Below, in pieces: positions 32,126 through 42,604 of a DNA stretch of 64,000 nt. The notes under the pieces are model-generated. The model had not been told where the DNA came from. It did not search any database and saw nothing but the letters and a program-made list of their open reading frames with translations. The stretch lies in the NCBI GenBank assembly GCA_039090855.1, contig CM077007.1, forward strand, positions 12,821,515 to 12,885,514. The letters are read 5' to 3'. Made by a program: the position numbers and the translations under genes. Numbering within the stretch: the first letter of the stretch is position 1; each line of letters starts with the position of its first letter. The stretch is from Macrothele yani. Lineage: Eukaryota; Arthropoda; Arachnida; Araneae; Macrothelidae.

Positions 32126-32306
32126 AATAGGAAAGTCTCCTGTTCAAGCCTGTAGCGAAGCATAAGGTGAACAATTTCAACATCTCTTATGATATGGTTC
32201 AGTTTCCATGGGTGAAGGTATGTTTATACCAAATATCATTCAATTACTCTAATTATTCACGATGCTAATAAAACCTTGGGTAAAGTAGCGAGTGGGACTC
32301 TTTGTA

Positions 32307-32746
32307 TATTAAGTATATCTCAAGGTGTACTGGCTCTCTCCTTTCTCTGGAGACATGTTAAGCCGTCGGGTTCCGAGTACTGGCCCCCGGTAATAAATAA
32401 GGGCGTCTTTCTGCCTCGCTCCCGCGTCACTTTCCTATGGGGCGCTCTAGCCCAAATCTCCTAGCTTACTATTTTTAAGGGTTGTTTAAGAACTGGGGTC
32501 AGACACACCCTTCCGAAAATCCTTAAATTAGTAATGGGTGACTGCTTATAGTAATGTATAGAGCCCTAATTAGTAATTGGTGACTAATTAGTAATTGGTG
32601 ACTAATTAGTAACTGGTGACTATTAGTAATGGGTGACTGTATTGTAGCCCTAAATTAGTAATGGGTGACTTTTTATAGTCATTCGAGTTGCGTTGCTCAC
32701 GGTGGTCGTTAAATCACCCCCCCCCCCCAAAAAAAAAAAAAAAAAA
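32307..32746 (+). mobile_element. SINE-A, 3' part with internal expansion
   Basis: It continues the copy at 30345-30437: GTACTGGCTCTCTCCTTTCT, then a ~165-bp unrelated segment (32353-32517). The CCTAAATTAGTAATGGGTGA region follows, repeated several times, and then GAGTTGC, TTGCTCACGGTGGTCGTTAA and a C/A-rich tail ending at 32746. Confidence 0.8.
32518..32675. repeat. tandem expansion within SINE-A
   Basis: About six copies of a ~17-30-base unit containing TTAGTAATTGGTGACT, derived from the SINE-A segment CCTAAATTAGxxACGGGYGACTGC. Confidence 0.85.
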
Positions 32747-33228
32747 AGTAGTGGGAAGACTGAAGTTGCATCGCTTATGAGGCTGAGGTTTCAAGTTTGA
32801 GAGACAGTCACCTGGACTGGTAGAGATTCTAAACGCGGTCTGTTTGGATGTCTTCGAGTATTATTTTCGCTGAACATCCTAATCTTTAAATCAAAGTTCG
32901 GGATAGTATGGTACAATAACACGCATCACATGTCTGCAAAAAAAAAAGTTACTCTTTTTAGGTATGTACATTGTGGACAAAAGCGAAGTTACAAACGTAG
33001 ATTATGATATTTGTACACAACGGCTGGCTAGGATTTGATGAAATTCAGGGCGCAGATTCATCAGCTCATGACCAAGAACACATGCAAAAGGGATTGTCAA
33101 ATGAACAGTGCTTGCTCAACCATATGCAAAACGCCTCTTACGTACCAGAGTTGGAAACGGGTCAAGAAGTAATTGGCCCCGACCCGGATCTGTAACTGAC
33201 CCGGAGAAACCTGCTTTGAATTATAATA
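32747..33228. other. no recognisable gene
   Basis: Non-coding by inspection. It contains short A runs and no recognised repeat. Confidence 0.35.
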
Positions 33229-33230
33229 TA

Positions 33231-34456
33231 CACTATCTACCAACAAGTAATTGGACACCCCTGCAATCGACGATATCTGCGGTCCTGATACACGTCACAG
33301 TCGCCGCCGTTAAATATCGTGTGGGAAACAACAACGCGACCAGTCGCATGCAAGATGCCACGCAGTTCGGAGCTCTCCGATTTCGAGAAAGATGTAATCG
33401 TCGGGTATCACAGAAATGGCCGATCCATACGTGGCATATCCAGCAAGTTGAAGTACCCAAAATCGACAGTGGCCTACGTGATTGGCAAGTGGAAGATGAG
33501 AGGTGACTGTCGGAATGTGCCTCAACCCGGCTGATCCACAAAACTGGGAGTTAGAGACCGACGGGTGCTGGCCAGAGAAATTCGGAAGAACCGGACCAAA
33601 TCGATGGGCTACATCCGCGAGGAGTTTCAACAGGCATCCGAGAGTGTTCTTTTGATGAATACCATCCGTAAGGAAGCCCATCTGCTCGGTTATCACGGAC
33701 GTGCTGCCGCCCACAAACCTTTGATCACCAAGTCCAATAGCGCTGCTCGGCTAACGTGGTGCAAAGAACGACGTCGGCAGTGGACCGTTAAACAGTGGAA
33801 ACAGGTTCTCTGGAGCGACGAATCAAGGTTCATCCTCTTCCGTTTGAATGGCAGGGTCTGGGTTCGGCGTCTTCCTGGAGAACGCTTCCTGCCAGGAATG
33901 TATTGTGCCAACTGTGAAGTACGGCGGCGGTGGAATTATGCTATGGGGGTGTTTCTTCTGGTATGGCACGGGACCCTTGGTCTCAATTCCTGGTAGACTC
34001 AACGCCGAGACCTACTGCACCATTTTGGATGACCATGCGCTTCCTACATTGTGGCAGTTTCACGGGGAGGGGGGGGCATGTTACTTTCAGGATGACAATG
34101 CCACCAGTCATGTTGCGAGGTCAACCATGGCTTGGTATGGTGACAATGGGGTTAATCGAATGGACTGTCCTGCGGAGAGCCCGGACCTTAACCCTATCGA
34201 GCACCTTTGAGACGAGTTGGAGCGTCGACTTAAGGGGCGCCCCCACCGTCCGAAATCGGTGAAGGAACTGACCTGTCTTCTCCAAGCCGAGTGGAAGAAA
34301 ATACCGCTAGCCGTCGTACAACGCTTGGTTGAGATTATGCTTCGGAGGGTCGCAGCTGTAATCGCCGCTCGTAGAGGCTCCATTAACTATTGAAGGTGAA
34401 TAAACTTAGTTTTCCTTTGCTATCACAAGTGTCCAATTACTTGTTGGTAGACAGTG
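33231..34456 (+). mobile_element. Tc1-like transposon (1.23 kb)
   Basis: Inverted repeats ~30 bp: CACTATCTACCAACAAGTAA at the left edge pairs with the complement of the right edge with one difference and continues to TTGGACAC. TA flanks both sides (33229-33230, 34457-34458). Confidence 0.92.
33319..34394 (+). pseudogene. Tc1-like transposase (DD34E)
   Basis: Probable start at MPRSSELSDFEKDVIVGYH (ATG near 33355), with an N-terminal HTH (SIRGISSKLKYPKSTVAYVI). A stop at 33532-33534 is followed in frame-shifted order by LLGYHGRAAAHKPLITKSNS, QWKQVLWSDESRFILF (first catalytic Asp), [34 protein letters not shown] (second Asp) and [10 protein letters not shown] (Glu; 34 residues apart). A TGA replaces the usual Trp right after NPIEHL. 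The C-terminus VEIMLRRVAAVIAARRGSIN is complete. The inverted repeats look good, so the copy is moderately young but dead. Confidence 0.9.
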
Positions 34457-34458
34457 TA

Positions 34459-35652
34459 TAAAAGCAGGGCGTTATAAACGTCTCCCTACATTGGGTGTTC
34501 CAGATTATATGGTAATCCAACAAATGTATGTATTATTGAACATATAATATACACACTTTCTTACAAAAAAAGTATTGAAACTGTTGTCCTTGATTTGCAA
34601 GACATAACCTAACTGCTTTACACATCTTTTCAAACATCTGCGAGAGTAAAAATGTCCCTCTGTAATGATGTTAAGGTTGTCCTACTTAATTTTGATGGCG
34701 CTGCAGTCAAAATGTCAGTACCCCAATGTTTAGAATGGTAGTCTTTCTACCTGTTGTAAGGGAGGCAGATTCCGGCCAGACTGCTGCGGACCCCCAACGT
34801 GCATCGGAGGGCACGTTAAGCTTGCGGATCCGCTATTTTTAATCTCCCGTTAAAAATAAGGTTTCCTGTCTCTCCCTGCTATTCTCCTTCAAGTTCCAAC
34901 TGTTCTGTCATAGTTTGGCATTCTTCAACGATGAGTTCACGTCGTCAACCTGTTTACCCACTTTCCTATCAGTGTCTTCTTACCTTGTGCTACGCTACTT
35001 TCTCTTTGCCTGAAACAATACCTGCTACAAATGCCCAGATGGCAAAGTCACCTAAGACAATTTAAACGTACATTTCAGGAGAAATCTATAAGGGGATAAT
35101 CGGTAGATGACCGTAAGTGCGGCGCCAGTAGCAGTTGCGGATGCCCCACCGCGACGAGACACTTGGATGTCCGTCGTGTTTTTTCCCTGAGTGATTTTGT
35201 GAATGAAGTCCGATAATGAAGTGCAAACTGAGCTGCGCTCGTCATATCATATCTCGAACTCTCCAAAGCCGAACAGCTTCCAAGAGGTGTTGGAGACTAT
35301 GCACACGAACATCTGGAACAGCTTGGAGGATTCAGAAAGTGGCCATGGGTGGGATGTTGGCAGGACATGCATATACAAGCTGAAGTAGCCACAGCACAAA
35401 AAATCTCCAAGCTGTGGCGATTGTAGTAGAAATTCGAGGATGTGTCTCTACGACAAGCTCTCGACAGGACAAGTGTCACAAAATCCATAAATATCAGATA
35501 TCTAGTTTTAACAGCGAGTACACATAGAGGGATGACAGCCATACAACTCGCTGCAGCCTCTGATTCAGGCACGATGGTGACAAGAAGTGGGTCTAACCAA
35601 TTTCGAGAAGGGAATTTGTCCGATAAAAACTGTGTTTCGCACGAAAGGAACA
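34459..35652. other. no recognisable gene
   Basis: Mixed sequence with no domain recognised in open frames at 35203-35388 (+), 35297-35662 (-) and 35442-35657 (+). A phrase near 34800 (GGCACGTTAAGCTTGCGG) resembles motifs found in the bodies of some arthropod SINEs, but I could not delimit an element. Confidence 0.35.
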
Positions 35653-35767
35653 TGTAAGTCATAAAAGCTGTCTACGTACGATAAAATACATTATCCCTGC
35701 TGATACTATAGACTGATTTGAAAAACTTTATTCACAAGTAAAAGCAAGTTAAAAGCAAGTTAAAAGC

Positions 35768-35803
35768 GAGATCTTTCGGGATCCCTAGATCCCATCTTCA
35801 GGC
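35768..35803 (-). other. hammerhead-like hairpin in the Penelope-like element
   Basis: On the minus strand, CCTGAAGATGGGATC is followed by a short loop and GATCCCGAAAGATC. A 6-bp stem GGGATC/GATCCC lies between CTGAAGA and GAAA, the layout of the hammerhead ribozyme core (CUGAUGA, stem II, GAAA). The fifth core base is A rather than U. Hammerhead motifs are known in Penelope-like elements, but the stem III and cleavage site are not clear here. Confidence 0.4.
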
Positions 35804-35910
35804 TTAATTCCATAAAGAACAACAAGTGGTCCACTTATATACGATCAGGTTTAACCCATGATGCAACGCAGTGGGCGTTGACATCTGTCAACATAGCAAA
35901 TCAAAAACTA

Positions 35911-36600
35911 TCAATAGTTCGAAGAAATGTAAGGTAATACAATATTGTTCATAGTGGTTCCGGGCATATCGATGGGGATTAGTTTTTTCCATATGTGAGG
36001 AATGAATGACGGAAGTTCTGAGTTACAGTATAAAGGCCCATATGAATGGATATATAAGCTCTCGGAGAGGAAAACATTTCCCCTTGTTACTTTAGAGTTC
36101 AAAACCACTGCGTTCTTCCAGTCAGGTATTTTTCCCTCTTGGTCCACAGTTTCAGTTAGTGCTGTGTTGGTGGAGCCTGACCTCAAGTAATATTGGTGTT
36201 CCGATAATCGTACTTTTAAGGTCCTGAGAGTCGAACCTATATAATATTTCACATCCTCTGGATTATTAGGGTTGACTAAAGGTATGCGGTATACACCGGG
36301 CCTAGATAGATCGGGAATCACGTCACGATCAGTTCTGATAATAGAAAAGATGTTACGAGTCGAGACTCCAAAACCAAGTCCATATTTCTTGCATGTTTTT
36401 CTAAGGATGGTCACAAGTGGTTGAGAAAACTCAGTCTTGCCTATATACCGTAAAGTTGTTTTTGGAGTAGTTAGGGTAGTGGATCGAGTTCGTTGAACTA
36501 TATTCATGAAGCGTCCGAAGTACGAATCCGGGTACCCAAAGGATCGGGCCATAGTCCGAATGTACTTAAGTTCATTGTCCTTGCTTTTACTTGTGAATAA
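35911..36600 (-). pseudogene. Penelope-like GIY-YIG endonuclease domain
   Basis: The minus-strand frame begins inside the right inverted repeat (SKDNELKYIRTMARSFGYPD) and runs to 35911. The first ~90 residues match the region between reverse transcriptase and endonuclease in Penelope-like proteins. The endonuclease follows with PGVYRIPLVNP, KYYIGSTLRTLKVRLSEHQY (the GIY and YIG signatures are GVY and YIG here; the conserved Arg of the RLxEH stretch is visible) and a Glu in FLSESLYIHSYG that could be the metal ligand. The domain would nick target DNA during insertion. The stretch has no internal stop, but the reverse transcriptase is absent, so this is a truncated copy. Confidence 0.86.
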
Positions 36601-36675
36601 AGTTTTTTAAATTAGTCTATAGTATCAGCAGGGATAATGTATTTTATCGTACGTAGACAGCTTTTATGACTTACA

Positions 36676-38377
36676 AGGGAATTTGTATTATAGAAAACCG
36701 ATGATCATATCTCAATCATCTCCTCTCAAAGAAAAGCTTGGACTGCCTAATAGCACTGAGCGTTGCGTTCATTTTTCCTAACATCTCAGTTTGCAAAACA
36801 TATATGCGTTTAATTGTATAAGTCGCTATATGAACAGTCAGGTAACATGCCCTAGGTATAACAAAGCTAAATAACATGGGAACTGTCTTCGGAAAGTGTT
36901 GTCATTAATTGCAATGTCAGGTAACGCTATTACAATCTAATACGAAGAAAGAAATAAAAGATAATAATATAGAAGTTGTGTTGAAATGAAATTTAATATC
37001 GCACGCCTCCATGAAGAGTCTATTAAGGCATTTTTCAATAAAAAAGACTTTAAGCCTTAGTAATTTATTCAGTAAAGCTGACGTTTCATCTGGTAGGAAC
37101 TGCATGAGAACAATATACTACTGCAGACTTTGACTACTTTGGTAAGTTAGAAATAAACATAGCAAACATTTAACTTAACTAGTTGCATGGTGAAATTTGG
37201 ATTTAAGTCATTAAATTTCTCAGAATATTAAGAAAATCCTTTACTTTTTTTGGTTATTGTTCTGACAAAAAAGCAACCACAATACTTCAAATGAATGATG
37301 AAAACAATTCATCTGCAAATTAATTTTTAAGTGATTTCGATTAAAATAATTTCGTCATCGCCAGTGAGCATCTACTTTAAGCGTTTAGTAATTAAAAGCA
37401 TGTATAACAGGCAAAATATTTTGAATAGGAAACACCTGATAAATGTCAATATGACGTTGCTGCCACAACGGAAATGATAAGATAAATTTGCGGGAGCAAT
37501 TCCACGCATTCTCAGTGCAGTGGCAGAATTTCCTAATATATTTTCCTCTCGATAATTACAGCACAATCTCCATGATGCACAGCTATTTCCCTGAAAAATA
37601 ATCACTGGAGGTAAATAAGTAACACGATGATTAAAAGGACGTGCGAGCCTTCCTAGATAAATCAAGCGAGAGGAATGTTCAATATCACCACTGGCGTTCC
37701 ATGGGGAATTAAAACAGAACTTCGGGTTTGCTTTTAGTGAAACATACTCGTATTGAAATGCAATAGTTAGATGACCTGTTTCGAAAACTACTCTTTCCTA
37801 ACGAAAACAATTTCCACCCCCTTTCTTTCGCATCTCTATCCAGCTGTCGGAAACGGAGTGCAGTCGTTGTATGCAACGCATGTACTGCATGCCGTGAATA
37901 TGGGTACAGATTTTTGCTCTAAGAAAAAAAAAAAGAAATACACGAAGAAAAACTGCGTGTTGCAGTTTTATTTACAGGAAATGTAACCAAACTATGTACC
38001 TGGCTTCAGAATTTTTTTATTTTAAACAAGATTCACCCATCTGAATACATTTTTAGAAATGCAGCGCTAATGCGAAAACTCCCTTCGCATCATCATCATC
38101 ATCATCATTTAAGCACGTACACTTTTAAAAATTGGTACTTAGAAATAAGCAAAATGCACTCGTTTTTGAGCACATTCTGGGCATATAATAGCTCCGAGTA
38201 CTTGTGTCTCATTTCTGGAAGAGACACGTACTTATTTTTCAGTACATACAGGGAATCAATTGTGAGCATATCTGATATTTCTAATTTGAAATATATGTAC
38301 CCATTTTTGAGTACATATATTTGAAATATATTTAAAATATATGTGCTCTAACTTCATTCAGTTTCTGTGCTCTTTCT
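36676..38377. other. no recognisable gene
   Basis: AT-rich with an A run near 37922 and a (CAT)n run at 38088-38107. Around 38110-38340 the words GTACATAT and GAGTACAT recur with small palindromes. Open frames such as 37372-37665 (-) have no known domain. Confidence 0.4.
38088..38107. repeat. (CAT)n microsatellite
   Basis: Six to seven CAT units. Confidence 0.9.
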
Positions 38378-38677
38378 GGCAGGGCACAGAAACTGAAGGA
38401 AGTTAAAGGAGAATCTGAATGGATAGTTTGTAAGTGAGAGAGAGTACACTAGATCGCGCAAGCGTACGATTCTGCACATAGAAGGCAGAGAGAAATTAGG
38501 GGGGAGTAGGATCTTTAACCGGGGAATTCCTACCCAGGGGCCGTCACTTAACGCACTCTTCCAATGCACGGCGGATATTCAGCGATTGTTATAAATTCAC
38601 ACTGCCAATGCTAGGTTTGAACCTCTGGTCCCTCAATCAGTAGTCTGAATCTCTAATCACTAAATCATCTGCGGCTC
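38378..38677 (-). mobile_element. SINE-B copy (tRNA-like head)
   Basis: It shares its whole length with 57782-58113. Landmarks are GGGCACAGAAACTGAAGGAA, GTACACTAGATCGCGC, GGGGCCGTCACTTAACGC, ATGCACGGCGGATATTCAGC, and on the complement a tRNA-like head with box B-type GAGGTTCAAACC. The orientation is minus, with the head at the right edge. Confidence 0.75.
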
Positions 38678-39655
38678 GAATTCAAATTTGGAATACGTGT
38701 ACTCCATACATACTCATTTATTCATAGAATCAGCTGGAAGTATGTTATTCGATGACACATCTGAGATAATAGATATACTCGGTGTCACGTGCTGGGCAAA
38801 TGAACCGCACAACTTTATGACAAATATATATAAGCGACGATATATTATTTATGAGAATGACACAAATATAGTTAATGTAAAAACGTACACAAAGATACTT
38901 TATGCATTATTAAATTACTTGTGATCAGTGACTTTGTTGTACTAATTATTTGTGTGTGTCACTTTACACATTTATTAAACAATTTCTCTTGAAATCTATA
39001 ATATCTAAAATGAAGAAATACGATATTATATTTACTAACGCAGTTATTTGCAAGTACGTATGGTTGCCTATATTTCAGCATGTCATGTACTCGTTTACTA
39101 TACGATTGAACTTAAAAAAAATGAGTAGGTTCAGGTTCTCATTTTTAAGTAGATGTTTTTAACATTGTGGCCATGTGAGATTGTGGCGTGTGAAGGAGCC
39201 GATCTTAGGCAATGAATTATCAACATCACGAAGAAAGTATTGTATGCGAAGTCTCTCGTTGCATTTACGTTTCGGACTTCGACCAATCAGACATTTCCCT
39301 TCTCCCCCCCTTGTTTATTCCCACGTGCCGCAGAAAAACTTCCCCTCGGTTTATTCCCTGTGTGAAGCGCCGCTGAAAAACTCCCCGAAATGCGTAAGAG
39401 CGTATCGCATTAACCAATGGAAAGCAGAACTTTTTTCGACGGTGAACTCGCCTGGGATTTACTGTCCTGTGTGCAATTTCAGAGGGATTTTTTACCGATA
39501 CAGTTGGGAAAATGCAAGACTACATTTTTGTATATTCCTTGGTTGTTGGAAGCTCACTAATGCTTCAAGTTAATTTAATCAAACTGGAAAAGTAAAGTAA
39601 GGAAATAAATGATACAAAATTAATAAGGTTTTTTTCGATTCCCTAAGTTTTGGAG
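38678..39655. other. no recognisable gene
   Basis: The open frame 39175-39573 (+) starts with GTG and encodes a basic 132-residue protein with CPVC near its end. I recognise no family. It could be a decayed exon or chance. Confidence 0.3.
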
Positions 39656-39668
39656 AAAAATCCGAATG

Positions 39669-39890
39669 GCCGCCCCGGTGGCGCAGTGGTCTAAGGCGCT
39701 GGCCTCTGATCATTCGTCCGTAAGGGGTCCGGGTTCGTATCCCGGTCAGGCATGAATGGTGTGTTTGTCTTACGGCACTGGCTCTCTCCCTTCCCTCGAA
39801 CCAGTGACCCTAAATTAGGGACGGGCGACTGCTTATAGCCCATTGAGTTGCTCACGGTGGTCGTTAAACTTCCAATTAAAAAAAAAAAAA
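39669..39890 (+). mobile_element. SINE-A copy, young
   Basis: A full-length copy very close to the apparent consensus: GCCGCCCCGGTGGCGCAGTG, box B GGGTTCGTATCCC (one change from GGTTCGAATCC), body, and CGGTGGTCGTTAAACTTCC plus an A tail. AATCCGAATG before the copy (39659-39668) is repeated right after the A run as ATCCGAATG (39891-39899), an intact target-site duplication. Confidence 0.93.
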
Positions 39891-39989
39891 ATCCGAATGT
39901 GTAAGCAACAAAAGACTAACCTCAAACCTGAGTCGCTTAACATCGTCGTTAAGTATGCTTACTTTCCAAGAACACGGGATACTCCTGAT

Positions 39990-40014
39990 AGCATACATAC
40001 ATACATACATACAT
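39990..40014. repeat. (CATA)n microsatellite
   Basis: About six CATA units. Confidence 0.9.
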
Positions 40015-40084
40015 ATCACTAAGCTGTTCTCTGAGATTCAGAGGTTAGCTCCAAAAAGAAATACAAAGTACCAGATATTTTTAC

Positions 40085-40360
40085 TTACTTTTGTCGTATC
40101 AAAATTCTCCATTTACAGCGATCTTGAAATACAACTCGGGCTTCACTAATATCCATTACACGCCGTACACAAGATCTTTTATACTTCATACTCATAAACG
40201 TTTTCTCATGCAGACACTCCTGAATCTGATCCACCCATGTCTTCCTTGGCCTTCCGCTGCCTTTCCTTCCTGCCACTTGAGATAAAAAGATTTTCTTAGT
40301 AAGCATCTGATCACTCATTCTCTCAAAATGGCCAAACCATCGAAGCATGTTGAAAGAATG
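40085..40360 (-). pseudogene. LINE reverse transcriptase C-terminal fragment
   Basis: The minus-strand frame gives MLRWFGHFERMSDQMLTKKI and GRKGSGRPRKTWVDQIQECL, followed by a basic tail ending VVFQDRCKWRILIRQK. This is the post-reverse-transcriptase segment of endonuclease-bearing LINEs (W-F-G-H-x-x-R-M, then G-R-P-R-x-x-W-x-D). It is a different lineage from the RTE copies, whose equivalent reads RPHGRWVDEIRK. Directly upstream a 23-bp unit GAAGCATGTTGAAAGAAT repeats about three times (40340-40402). Confidence 0.78.
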
Positions 40361-41272
40361 AGTGAAGCATGTTGAAAGAATCGCCGAAGCATGTTGCAAG
40401 AGTAAAGAATACTCCTGGTAGCACTGCAGTAAAATATCTCTTGGATATTTTATTATTTTGAAATAGTTTTCCGTTTTGAAACAAAATGGTGTATTATGCT
40501 GGCAAATCTGTAATAAAATGTACAAACATCTCCTTATGACAAACAACAACGATCAGAATTATTTTTTTCTCTTTGTTTTTACATTTTCCTGTTAGTTATG
40601 ATGATAAAGGGTTAAGAGGGGTCATCTACTTATAATTTAGGTTTTCAAGCTGTAGAAAAGAAAGAGAACAGAACTTTAGGACTAGTACGTAACTTACATG
40701 TATATCTCAACCGTCTTTTGTATGTGCCATCTGTTATGGTTGTTTATTTTGTCAATTACCTTTCATGATAATCCAGTGGAGCACGGAAGAAGTGAAATAA
40801 ATTTCTTAGAGCACGGAAGAAGTGAAATAAATTTCTTAGAGCACGGAAGAAGTGAAATAAGTTTCTTAGAGCATTTCTTTTCTTGAAAAGCAAAGAAAGC
40901 ACCAAAAAGCAGGTGTTCTTATCTTCCTAACTTTATTACATAAAGGCGGGAAGCTTTTTTCTATCATTCAAGTTACCAGCATTTTCTCTCACCCATGTAT
41001 CGTACGTGATTTCCGATCACATGCGGGAAGAAAATGCAATTAATTTCCATTTCACTTTCGGGCCTCCATGCGCAATCATATAAATCTATTATTTAGCTTG
41101 CAACTCCGGAAGCAAAGAACAAATCTGCTGTGTGAGGCAAAAGACAAATTATTTTCTAAGGACACACCCATTTATCCAACGCTGACTGTTACATCTAACG
41201 CATATCACGCAATCGTGATTTTGCCAATAAACTTTTTCTTTTGTTTTGAAAAGAAATATTACCACAAAAGTA
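40361..41272. other. gene-free stretch with a 30-bp tandem repeat
   Basis: No recognised gene. It includes the three-unit tandem repeat at 40779-40868 within a 62-codon open frame (40698-40886). Confidence 0.45.
40779..40868. repeat. 30-bp tandem repeat, three units
   Basis: Three consecutive copies of a 30-base unit starting GAGCACGGAAGAAGTGAAAT; the first two are identical and the third has one change. Thirty bases equals ten codons, so an overlapping ATG frame reads EHGRSEINFL three times. Confidence 0.95.
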
Positions 41273-42462
41273 CACCGAAGTGCCAAAAAGTCATAGGATA
41301 GCAGTATGCAAATTTTTAACTGGCGCTGCCGTCGTGTAAAGGCTTCGACGCACGCCACGATTTTTATCAGTTGCGAAGTGTGATCTCGTGAGTCAGGTTG
41401 AACAACCGCCAGTAGGATAATGGTAAGCCGACGTGAATTATCGGAGTCTGAACGAGGTATGGTAGTGGAAGCCAGACGGATGGTGCATTGAATTTCCGAA
41501 GTTGTCCGAACATTTAACATTCCTCGATCTACGGTGTCACATGTGTACCCAGAATACCTCATGAAAGGCATTACCACCCATCATGGACACGCAGTGTCCG
41601 ACCATGGGTGCTGAATGACTGTGAAAAAGCGGCATCTGACCAGGATTGTCCATGCTAACAGACAAGTGACACTGGCTAAAATAACATCCTCATTCAGTGC
41701 AGGAGATACCAGAGACATATCCGTCGAGTGCAGCGTAATTTAACTTCCATGGGGTATGGGAGCAGAAGACCCACCAGAGTGTCTTTATTAACACCACAAC
41801 ATTGGACACAGCGCCTCACTTGGACTCGTGAACACGGTAATTGGACCCTGAAAGACTGACATGTGGCATGATCCGATGAGTCACGCCACCAGTTTTTACG
41901 AGCTGATGGTAGGGTTCGGGTATGGCGCAGACCCCATGAGGCCATGGACCTAAGCTGGTGGTGATTCCATACATGTGTGGGGTGTCTCTACGTGGCACGG
42001 TTTGGGTCCTCTGGTCCTCGTAAACACGTCATTAACCGGTAATCGCTTTGTGTCTCTGCTGGGTGACCATTTGCAGCTCTTCATGGACTTCATATACCCC
42101 AACGACAACGGAATTTTCCAGGCGGCCAGTGCACCATGTCATCGGGTTCAAGTTGCCCAAAGTTGGTTCGAGGAACATTCTGGACGGTTCCGATGGATAG
42201 TGTGGCTACCACCTTTGCCCGACATGAACCCAGTAGAGCACTTATGGGACGTGGTGGAAAGGTCCATTCGCACCCAAGATCCTGCACTTAAAAATACCAG
42301 GGAACTGTGGACGACTGTTTAGATGACATGGCTCAATATCTCTCCAGAAGTCTTCCGACCACTTGTAGAATCGATGCCACGTCGAGTTGCTGCACTTCGC
42401 TGGACTAGAGAAGGTCCTATACGATACTAGGTAGGTATCCCATGACAGTTGGCACTTCAATG
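41273..42462 (+). mobile_element. Tc1-like transposon (1.19 kb)
   Basis: The left edge CACCGAAGTGCCAAAAAGTC aligns with the complement of the right edge (CATTGAAGTGCCAACTGTC) and continues to ATAGGAT/ATGGGAT. TA flanks both sides (41271-41272, 42463-42464). Confidence 0.87.
41420..42430 (+). pseudogene. Tc1-like transposase (DD36E-type spacing), degraded
   Basis: Start MVSRRELSESERGMVVEARR (41420), a stop after MVH, then an HTH segment EVVRTFNIPRSTVSHVYPEY. The first catalytic region survives as SDESRHQFLRADGRVRVWRR in a shifted frame near 41870-41935. From 41975 the frame is open: WGVSTWHGLGPLVLVN, then FQAASAPCH where FQQDNAPCH is expected, so the second catalytic Asp is lost. PDMNPVEHLWDVVERSIRTQ gives the third residue. 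Thirty-six residues lie between positions two and three. The C-terminus MPRRVAALRWTREGPIRY remains. Confidence 0.86.
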
Positions 42463-42604
42463 TATAAGAGACTATTTCATTAGCTGTAACCTGAGGAAGT
42501 CATATTTTCCGTTTGTTATATGATGTGGCACTGGAAATTTCGTACCAGAATTAACGATTCTGGAGGATGTTTTTGTAATTATAAGGCATAAGTTCCATCC
42601 ATTA

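Larger units (their letters stand above)
30438..32306 (+). mobile_element. IS630/Tc1-related transposon with ~140-bp inverted repeats
   Basis: The first ~140 bases (30438-30578) align with the complement of the last ~140 (32164-32306). Matching landmarks, left arm against complement of right arm, are: TGAATGATATTTGGTA in both, CATCCATGGAAAACAGAAAC against CACCCATGGAAACTGAACC, and CATATCATAAGAGATGTTGA in both. TA sits at both edges, inside a split SINE-A. Internal transposase remnants are on the plus strand. Long inverted repeats are unusual for Tc1 and mariner proper. Confidence 0.86.
35653..36675 (-). mobile_element. Penelope-like element, 5'-truncated, with inverted flanking repeats
   Basis: A minus-strand GIY-YIG-bearing Penelope-like retroelement lies between two 96-bp inverted repeats: left 35653-35748, right 36580-36675. 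Both begin TGTAAGTCATAAAAGCTGTC and end TTCACAAGTAAAAGCAAG. I count only a couple of differences, near CTGATTTGAAAAAC. Penelope-like elements are known for direct or inverted terminal repeats. The reverse transcriptase portion is missing. Confidence 0.85.

Noticed and set aside
34780..34870. A further SINE suggested by GGCACGTTAAGCTTGCGG
   Set aside because: Only one short motif matches; no promoter boxes, ends or second copy could be delimited.
39175..39573. 132-codon frame with a CPVC motif
   Set aside because: GTG start and no second metal-binding pair; not enough for a zinc-binding protein call.
40779..40868. CRISPR-like short repeats
   Set aside because: The three 30-bp units are directly adjacent with no spacers; a plain tandem repeat.
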